A DNA stretch of 64,000 nucleotides from Lytechinus pictus. Its lineage: Eukaryota; Echinodermata; Echinoidea; Temnopleuroida; Toxopneustidae. The stretch spans positions 33,507,965-33,571,964 of the forward strand of contig NC_087252.1 of assembly GCF_037042905.1 (NCBI RefSeq). The letters are read 5' to 3'. A program made the position numbers and the translations under genes. A model generated the notes under the pieces. The model was not told where the DNA came from, did no database searches, and worked only from the letters and a program-made list of their open reading frames with translations. How positions within the stretch are numbered: position 1 is the first letter of the stretch; every line of letters begins with the position of its first letter. Of this stretch, positions 58,001 through 64,000 are shown piece after piece.

Positions 58001-59937
58001 TTTCCGCTTCCATGACATTTGCTCCGGTGATAATCGCTCTGCTCCAAATTCCACACACTAATCGAATGACCAACTGCAACCCCGGTTTTAACTTATAGTC
58101 TGCTGTGCAAACCCTTCACTCGAGTAAAGGGTCTGCATTGCAGCCTGCTCATGCCTTGTGTACTGAAGGCCCTCTCGCTATTTGTATGTGCTAGTCTACT
58201 CTCGATTCGTTTTATCAGTGGCTGGCTCACATATGCTAGTCTGCAGGAACAGACCCTGCTTGAAATTTTGGTCTCCAGGCAAAGACTAAACATACAAAAC
58301 TTACTGTTTCAAGGGCCTTCAGTAAACAAGGCAACATGAGTAGGCTGCACATTCAGGCCCTTAATCCGAGTGAAGGGTTTACACAACAGATTACACATAC
58401 ACATGTAAGCGCGTTATATGATACAAGATATTATATGATAATTTAGTGTTGTCATAGCAAATCAATATAAGTTTCTGTTCAAGATCACGTGACGCAGGAT
58501 ATTAAATTGTGTTTCCTAGGGCCCGTCTTATAAAGAGTTGCGATTGATCCAATCAATCCCCGGAATCAATCGCAAATGTGGAAAGCCGGCAGAGTCAAAA
58601 TATATCCAGGGTAATTATGCTGCATATACTGTAGAGCACTTAGAGACTTCTGACAAAGTAAGTGTTAAGCGCTATATAAGCAAGTATAATTATTAAAGTG
58701 CATGTTTGTTAAAAAACACCTAGATATGAATGTAAATCCACATATTCTTTGTTTTCTTGACAATTTGGTGTGTTCGCCTTTGTTCAAAAAGTACTTTTCC
58801 TGTAGAAGAAAAATGACTCTGATGGATTTTCATAGAGTTACGATTGACTGGATCAATCATAACTCTTTGTAAGACGGGGCCCTTATCTATACAAAGTACC
58901 AAGATAGCATTGAACCAAAGTTTACATACATTATTTTTAGGGGTTGATTGTGAGAAATTTCCCCGGAGAGTGTTTCGGGGCGGTCTGAATGCAGAAGTAA
59001 TTATCTTGTATTTTTAGCATGAAAAAGTTTTCGTAATTTAACGGGGGATTCTTGTGATCGAGGCGGTTTATTCACGACCACATTACCGACAGCGGAGACT
59101 CGGGGGGGGGGGGGGGGGGGGGGTATCACCCAGTCCACGGCTGTAAGATCGATTGAAATAACAGGCATTGGTTTACTAGTTTTATTTGATTCAGATTTCA
59201 GACGAGTTTTACAATGGAAACCTATCACCCGAGAAAGCTTTGGTGTTTTATTTACTTGACAATGGAGCTAAGACAGACGTGGAAGATAAGTCAGGAAAAT
59301 TACCAATCCACTATGCCAAAGATGAAGTGGTTAGACAGATGATCTTATCGAGGTGATTTTATTTTATATGAGTAAACCTAACTATAAGCCTATGTCGCGT
59401 CAATGGGAACACTTTTTTCTAATCCATAATTACTTTCTTTTTTTAAGAATTGATATGAATGAGAAAGTGATTATTTTAAACACTCAATAATGAAAAAACA
59501 AATTTGAATTCCTAGTTTTGTGTTGAAGTTCAAAAGTTCAAAACAATGAGGAGGAAATATAAATCTTAATTTGTTAGAATACACTTCGTAAGTAATGATA
59601 TTACAAGATTCTCTGTTCGCTGATGCTTTGTTTCCATCTTCTTCTGCATTCCCCCTATCTTTATTACATATAGTTTAATTTCTAAGAGCGTAAACGTCAA
59701 GGGATCATGAGCCATCAGTGTTAATGTTATGCAGTAGCGTACCTCGGATTTTCCACAGGGGGGGGGGGGGTGGGGCAAAACCGTCCGCCAAAAAATTGAC
59801 AAGCCCCAAAAAAAAAAAAAGGTCTTCAACCACAAATATAGGATTTCGAACCAAAAAATAATTTGACAAGCAAAAAAAAAAAAAAAGGTCTTCAGCCACA
59901 AATATAGGATTTCGAACCAGAAAATAATTTGACAAGC

Positions 59938-59968
<31 letters not shown>

Positions 59969-62428
59969 TCAAGCTTGTCAGGGGGACAAAAGAGGTCTTC
60001 AAGCTCGTCAGGGGGGGGGGGGGCAAAAAAAGGTCTTCAGGCTCGTCAGGGGGGGGGGGGGGCAGAGATACGTCCTTTGCATGGGTTGTGTCTCGTCAGG
60101 GGGGGGGGCAGACTGCCCCCCCCCGGTAGGTACGCTAGTGATGTTATGTCTTCATACCTTGTAGATTTAATGGTTGTTATTGAATTCATGTTTGATTAAT
60201 TTTCAGAATGAAATCTCCTGAAGAGGCCTGTTATTATCAAGGTAAGATGCACGCAAAACATCACAACCGATATTGGTGGTTTAGTGGTGGTAGAGTGTCT
60301 GCCTCATTAATAGTCCAGTCAATATAGGGTTTGACCCACCACTAATTGCAACACGAGATATTCCACTGCAATGCTTTCAAGGAAGGTCCCCTAAACAACA
60401 TACTAAAAGTCCCAAGAAATCCAAGCCGTGGAAATTTACAAAATTTGCATATTATGCAAATTAGCCATAAAAAGTTAGAAAAATAAGGAAAATAGATTAC
60501 AAATAGATTACAAATTGAGTGTCCAAAACAATTTAATTTTGAGCGAAAATTCATGATAAATAACTGTATTCAACGTTTTTTGTCAAAAGTGCAAAAAAAA
60601 ATCTACCTCATTTGCATAATATGCAAATAAGCATCCTTATATGGAAAAATGTCAAGGTATTGTGATTTTTCTCTCATTAACTGCTAGGAAATTTGATTAA
60701 TATTGAAATTTACATGCTGCTATCACTAAGGACGTTGAATTCATTTGTATTCAGCTTAGTTTCTGTAGTGTAATTTGCATATTATGCAAATAAAAGTATA
60801 TAACATGTTATAAATATTCAAGAAAACACACTGGTGATACATCCCTCGAAAATTGCAAGTAGATTATCTATTGAAATTGGAATATGGCAATACCTTTATA
60901 CAGGAACGTTTCCTAAACACCATATTAAAAGTCCTTAAATATACAAGCATATATGAAAATCACAAAATTTGCATTTTATGCAAATTAGCCATAATAAATT
61001 ACAAATATGGGAAATAATCAAAATATTGGAAATCAAGTGCAGAAAACAATACGAATTGAACTGAAGCCCATGATAAGTTTTACAAATTTATTTATCTTTT
61101 AATAAAAAATCGTAAATAAATCTACCTCATTTGCATATATATGAGCATCTTTATATGGAAAAAATCAAGAAAATTAGATTTTTCACCCAAAGCCAATTAT
61201 GAAAACATTTTAGTCTAGATCAATATGATGTGATCACTAAGAATGGCAAATACTTTAATAATCAGCTTAATATCTGAAGTGTAATTTACATATTATGCAA
61301 ATAAGCATCCGACATAAATATTCAAGGAAACACATACGTGATACTTTCCTCTAAATTCCATGTAGATTATGTGTACTAACCATGATGACCTTCCCTACAC
61401 TTCTTGCTTGGTTGATATTGACTTTTGCACGAGCAGTTACCCCACTCATATTGTACAATGATGAGTCCATTCTACATGGATCCCACTGCTTGAATGCTTC
61501 ATTATTTCCATCCAAGTCTTGCTCTCTTTTTGACGTTGTAGAGACTTTGCGTTTCGTGCGAGTATAGTCCACGCTTGCAAGCTCCTGGATTGCCAAGTGA
61601 TCAGCACAAGATGTCACACCCGTACAAATAAAAGCCCATTAGCTTCGAATATTTTGGTCCTTGTAGCACACCACTTAGCTTATCAACTTGGGGTCGTTGT
61701 ATTTAAAGCGCTTAACGATAAATCTCCACCCTACATATCAGAACTCTTATCTCAGCATAGACCAACACACAGTCTCAGATCAGCAGATCAAGCATTGCTG
61801 AGGGAATCTCTCAGCCACACAACTTGGGGTGACAGAGCCTTCTACATCTCTGGACCAAAGCTGTGGAATAGCCTTCCCCAATTTATCAGGAGAGCAGAGA
61901 CCCAATCAACTTTTGAGTCTTACCTGAAGACCTTTCTGTTCCCCACTCCAACATTATCCCAAGAATAACTCAATTGTAGCATTACTAGGACAGTACTTGA
62001 ACTGAATGATGATCCTAAGCACTGTTTAAAGACATTGAAATTTGTGAGATATTTCCTATTTTTGAGCAAGCGCCATGAGCGCCCAGCAGAGGCGAATACC
62101 GGCGCTTTACAAGAACCCATCATCATCATCATCATCACTTGTCTTGGTGGTGAATATGAGTACTTGCTTGGATCACAAGATCTCTGGGCATGCTTAATAA
62201 GAGTAACAATGGGCATTTGCCTATACGAGTGACATGAAAGCCATTCATAAATTCATAATGAAGGCTTAAAGTGCATTATAGGCATCTTTCTCAGATACAG
62301 GAATCGTGATTAGACGTTCTTGCTGAATCCAGTTGCTGCTTCATGATGAAGCATCCATTTTCTTTTCTTTCCTCTTTGATAGATCTCCTATGGCAACCAT
62401 CTCCAAATATTAAAGCTATAATTTCTAT
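40922..62428 (+). CDS. Multi-exon ankyrin-repeat gene, 5' part (continues past the window)
   Basis: Exons: 40922-43087, 57590-57760, 59195-59352, 60207-60241 and 62383-62428. Junction phases agree throughout (0, 0, 2, 1, and exit 2). Exon 1 ends ACCGAG|GTAAAT after 722 codons. Exon 2 (DIHLAIQNGQTTRIENLVSQ) and exon 3 (ISDEFYNGNLSPEKALVFYL) continue ankyrin repeats. Exon 4 reads MKSPEEACYYQ, exon 5 DLLWQPSPNIKAIIS. About 23 repeats in all form a solenoid, normally a cytoplasmic protein-binding scaffold. Sea urchin relatives often add C-terminal signalling domains, but none is visible here. The first intron is 14.5 kb and full of transposons. Exon 1 unspliced reads 20 more codons to a stop at 43150. 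Confidence 0.75.
43691..44846. mobile_element. 1.15-kb foldback element with hammerhead-like ends
   Basis: The left arm 43691-44020 and right arm 44197-44846 are near-perfect complements from TAGAGAGTCAAAAGGGGCC inward. The right arm has an extra ~325 bp (44366-44690) that is missing from the left. The ends contain TCCGACGAAGATTCTGCTAG and GATCGAAAGC. Frames of 94-177 residues in the arms are not recognisable. Confidence 0.8.
44847..46025. other. Intronic sequence without recognised features
   Basis: AT-rich, no frames above 60 codons, no inverted repeats that I can see. Confidence 0.4.
47000..47075 (+). CDS. Possible Myb/SANT-like exon of the Harbinger element
   Basis: An open stretch reads LKWQKEEIHYLIELISDRQD, which looks like the first helix of the Myb/SANT-like domain in Harbinger partner proteins. 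No ATG or convincing donor found. Confidence 0.3.
47619..47826 (+). CDS. Last exon of the Harbinger Myb-like partner protein
   Basis: Acceptor CAATAATTTTTAG, one completing base, then 68 codons to TGA at 47824-47826: SNASPRKRSLENCPQGINRA, VTKEEEYENKMDIANAEHAI, FQKCIEAAKNREAIG. A basic start followed by an acidic, helical C-terminus is usual for the DNA-binding partner that helps Harbinger transposase reach the nucleus and the element ends. Identification rests on position inside the element and style, not on a clear domain. Confidence 0.5.
48688..49252. mobile_element. Truncated copy of the 821-bp mariner-type inverted-repeat element
   Basis: Runs from GTATCTGAATTTCAAAAAG to TCTGGGACGCACTG and matches most of 17645-18465, but the left outer arm is missing and a 12-G run (48676-48687) sits at the break. 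It lies inside the Harbinger element. Confidence 0.75.
50071..50342 (-). CDS. PIF/Harbinger transposase exon (partial)
   Basis: Minus-strand acceptor CATGTATACACAG at 50343, then SQLAQTLTGFLLSCTWMKPF, PLPVAICAIDRTHVYIRSPV and LNRKNRYSVTVQ, stop at 50071-50073. This is the first catalytic block of the HARBI1-type DDE nuclease; the family usually reads AIDGTHV, here AIDRTHV. The block with the second Asp and the Glu is not seen downstream. Normal role: cutting and rejoining the element ends. Confidence 0.75.
52983..53339 (+). other. 118-codon open frame of unknown meaning
   Basis: MLQVKVKMTGLLCKVTLTMW.. to a TAG at 53337-53339. The words GCTAACAGTGGCGCTAATG and TAACATTAG resemble TTAACAGCGGCTAACAGCG at 56735-56770, so a repeat origin is likely. 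No domain recognised. Confidence 0.25.
53390..54830 (-). mobile_element. Remnant of a CAGTGGCGTAGCC-type element
   Basis: The right end, inverted, reads GCGTAGCCAGGATTTCATTT. Next to it are GAGCGCGCTTCGCGCGCTC and GAAGCTTCGCGCTTCGC. Similar GCG words at 53640 (TTCCGCGCTGCGTGCGG) and 54510 (CTTCCGCGCTTTGCGCGGGG). G/C runs and poly-T tracts. Left end not found. Confidence 0.4.
55736..56515. mobile_element. Uninterrupted ~780-bp inverted-repeat element
   Basis: Ends GTTTAACCCTAAATCTCCC and, inverted, TTTTAACCTTAATTCTCCG, with G-rich and C-rich tracts just inside. It is the intact form of the element split at 24795-32446. Confidence 0.75.
56520..57589. other. Intronic sequence before ankyrin exon 2
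   Basis: AT-rich, no frame above 60 codons. A repeat with GTTAGCGCAGTGTTAGTG and TTAACAGCGGCTAACAGCG at 56715-56770 is the only structured part. Confidence 0.4.
57590..57760 (+). CDS. Ankyrin gene exon 2
   Basis: 171 bp, phase 0 in and out, from acceptor CTGACTTTAAAG to donor AAAG|GTGATT. Encodes an ankyrin repeat (AIQNGQTTRIENLVSQGADL) and the start of the next (GQMCLHEAIKLCYK). Confidence 0.8.
58519..58882. mobile_element. MITE carrying a SINE tail
   Basis: Ends GGGCCCGTCTTATAAAGAG and, inverted, GGGCCCCGTCTTACAAAGAG, continuing inward through TTGCGATTGATCCAATC. A SINE/LINE tail (AGGGTAATTATGCTGCATAT, TTAAGCGCTATATAAGC) occupies 58608-58697. Confidence 0.75.
59195..59352 (+). CDS. Ankyrin gene exon 3
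   Basis: 158 bp, enters in phase 0 after TTTGATTCAG and exits in phase 2 at TCGAG|GTGATT. Reads SPEKALVFYLLDNGAKTDVE then DKSGKLPIHYAKDEVVRQMI, an ankyrin helix pair of more ordinary type than in exon 1. Confidence 0.8.
59732..60140 (-). mobile_element. 409-bp hAT-like element with exact 8-bp target duplication
   Basis: Terminal inverted repeats CAGTAGCGTACC and CACTAGCGTACC. ATGTTATG flanks both ends exactly (59724-59731, 60141-60148). Inside, a ~70-bp unit (GGTCTTCARCCACAAATATA, GGATTTCGAACCA) is duplicated at 59820 and 59891, and A, G and C runs are frequent. Plus-strand orientation is inverted relative to 3705-3963. It lies in an ankyrin intron. Confidence 0.85.
60207..60241 (+). CDS. 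Ankyrin gene exon 4
   Basis: 35 bp between TAATTTTCAG and AAG|GTAAGA, entry phase 2, exit phase 1. Encodes MKSPEEACYYQ. Its small size lowers certainty, but both phases fit its neighbours. Confidence 0.6.
60270..60346 (+). mobile_element. tRNA-like SINE head fragment
   Basis: GGTGGTTTAGTGGTGGTAGA resembles a Gly-type tRNA A-box region and AGGGTTTGACCCACCAC the T arm. The cloverleaf is incomplete. Confidence 0.4.
60375..61365. repeat. Two tandem ~520-bp units with octamer-like palindromes
   Basis: 60375-60900 and 60905-61365 share CCTAAACAMCATAYTAAAAG, CATTTGCATAATATGC and similar order. Each unit has three sites of the type TTTGCATATTATGCAAA. Confidence 0.7.
61597..62135 (+). pseudogene. 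Non-LTR retrotransposon 3' end, plus strand
   Basis: The frame 61597-61968 carries the C-terminus of a CR1/L2-like reverse transcriptase ORF: VVFKALNDKSPPYISELLSQ, SLRSADQALLRESLSH, GDRAFYISGPKLWNSLPQFI and STFESYLKTFLF. A short 3' UTR ends GGCGCTTTACAAGAACCC plus (ATC)n. It is 5' truncated and sits inside an ankyrin intron. Confidence 0.8.
62383..62428 (+). CDS. Ankyrin gene exon 5
   Basis: 46 bp between CTCTTTGATAG and CTAT|GTAAGT, entry phase 1, exit phase 2. Encodes DLLWQPSPNIKAIIS. The donor is strong. No following exon is evident before 64000. Confidence 0.55.
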
Positions 62429-62429
62429 G

Positions 62430-63147
62430 TAAGTCGTATGCAAATAATAATATTAATTTCCTGATATTTATGGTAAACAGAAATTCATCAGTGAGACAAT
62501 GAACAAACCAGATAGAGGACTATAAGCCAGATTATTGCCTTTCCAACAAGAGGACACAACATAATGGAACACCCTTAACATCACCATCAAATACCATCCA
62601 ACATTGATTAGACAGTGTGTACCACTTCCAGGATTTATTTGCCACAATGTGCTACTCATAGGTATACTGTGAGATTATCCAGATGAATAAACCTTTTAGT
62701 AATTATGGTACGACTAAGGATGTTCTTCTGGAGGAATGCTGACTATAATAGTGTCATGCAGATGTACCTTGGACAATCATACAACTCTCTGTACTGAAAT
62801 CCGACAAGTCGAGCATAGGAGACTGAATGCCAATCAAGAGGACTTTAACAAGAACACACCGTTAACCATGTCTTCTTCCGACACAAGTTGCCTCAATTAG
62901 ACAATGGACATACGTTGTGTCGGAAGATGTCAAGAGTTTTAGAAAAAGGCTAGGAAGGCTTGCACATTTAAGAGCTCCAAAAGCATCGATCAGTAAGGTA
63001 AAGCTCAGAATTGCTACAATGCATTAAAGAGGACCATAAGAGGGTTTGTACTTTGTAGACAAGCCTATAAGACATAATTTGTTGACCGGATTGACAATGA
63101 TCCAGGCTGTAACAATTAACATGTTGGGAACCCTTAATATCAATAGC
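62430..63147. other. No feature recognised
   Basis: Low-frame-content sequence after the last visible ankyrin exon. A 17-base word (CCGACACAAGTTGCCTC) and TTGTGTCGGAAGATG near 62880-62930 form a loose inverted pair. Confidence 0.3.
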
Positions 63148-64000
63148 CAGTGGCGTACCGTGGGTCACGGCATTGGGGGGGCACCAGCAAAAATTTTGAG
63201 TCGCTCAGTGAGCGCGCAAAGCGCGCTCAATTACCAGCTATAGGCCTATTGACCTTATATAGAGACATTTTAAGGACTGTGCCATTAAACGGATATGTAA
63301 TGTATCTCACTGATCAAATGATGCGAGCGCGAAGCGCGAGCTGAAAATTTTTGAAATTCATACCTAAAAAGGGTCAAAATAAGCTATTAAAAAAAAAAAA
63401 AAATACGTATCTGTCTCGCTAAACAAACAATGCGAGCGCGAAGCGCGAGCTGAAATTTTTGTATTTATTGACCCCAAACAGAGACAGTTTAAGGATTATC
63501 TTTTAGAAATCAAATAAGAGAATACATATCTCACCATACTCATCTAATTTGAGTGCCAAGCGCTTGCTGATTTTGTTAGAAAACATGAAACACCTTTTGT
63601 AGTCATTGTAATCATGATTAGAATACGCATCTCACTAATCAAATATTGCGAGCGCAAAGCGCGAGCTAAAAATTTAGGAAATTCAGAAGAGAAGCATTCT
63701 AAGGCTTGTTTGTAGGAATTTATGAAGACCATACGTACGTCACGTACAAAATGATGCGAGCGCGAAGCGCGAGCTGAAAATTTTTGTATATATTGACCCC
63801 AAACAGGGACATTTTAAGGACTATTTCTTTTTTTTAATCCATTAAGAGTATACATATCTCACCATAGTCATCCAATGCGAGTGCCAAGCGATTGCTGATT
63901 TTGTTAGAATCACATTCAAACACATGAAAAGCTTTTTGTAGTCATAGTAATCATGATTATCATACGCATCTCAGTAGCGCAAAGTGCGAGCTGAAAATAT
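63148..64000 (+). mobile_element. CAGTGGCGTACC-type element made of ~108-bp repeats, right end outside
   Basis: The left end CAGTGGCGTACCGTGGGTC is followed by GGCATTGGGGGGGCACC, then tandem monomers marked by GCGAGCGCGAAGCGCGAGC at 63322, 63431, 63648, 63755 and 63970, with diverged forms at about 63551 and 63875. Three monomers form a higher-order unit of about 324 bp. Noncoding. Confidence 0.75.

Overview
The window is animal nuclear DNA, most likely from a sea urchin or close echinoderm. Three things point there: split genes with GT-AG introns; an ankyrin gene whose repeats read HLDVTKYLISQGAEVNKG, a wording I associate with the large sea urchin ankyrin families; and a foldback element with 15-bp tandem-repeat arms like the sea urchin TU elements. 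Most long open frames are repeats or transposons. The host genes are small exons that I found by reading splice sites.

Layout. 1-6.3 kb: the 3' end of a plus-strand gene for a Ser/Thr-rich, mucin-like, single-pass membrane protein made of tiny phase-1 exons, with three short inverted-repeat transposons among them. 6.3-14.4 kb: intergenic repeats, mainly tRNA-derived SINEs and a 1.5-kb GAT/ATG array flanked by two SINEs in opposite orientation. 14.7-15.0 kb: a MITE packed with hairpins. 15.2-15.5 kb: a possible two-exon small gene. 15.9-16.7 kb: a foldback element of ~20-bp repeats inserted into a SINE. 17.25-22.94 kb: three exons of a candidate secreted protein; its 3' end may lie at 36.9 or 38.2 kb.

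23.5-36 kb is a nest of transposons. A BEL/Pao LTR retrotransposon with two LTRs that I read as identical (25,287-32,131) sits inside an older inverted-repeat element. It is itself split by a 664-bp element, which carries a still smaller foldback. A second copy of the 664-bp family sits in a MITE that sits in another MITE at 23.5-24.6 kb. A TU-like foldback with 8-bp target duplications occupies 33.5-35.6 kb.

40.9-62.4 kb and beyond: a plus-strand ankyrin gene. One large exon encodes about 20 near-identical 33-residue repeats. Four downstream exons (57.6, 59.2, 60.2 and 62.4 kb) follow in compatible phase, and the gene appears to leave the window. Its 14.5-kb first intron holds a long foldback, an array of ~210-230-bp repeats and a 5.5-kb PIF/Harbinger element. 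The window ends in a mobile element built of ~108-bp repeats carrying a GCGAAGCGC signature.

All coordinates, frames and splice phases were read by eye. Family names rest on recognised motifs, not on database searches.
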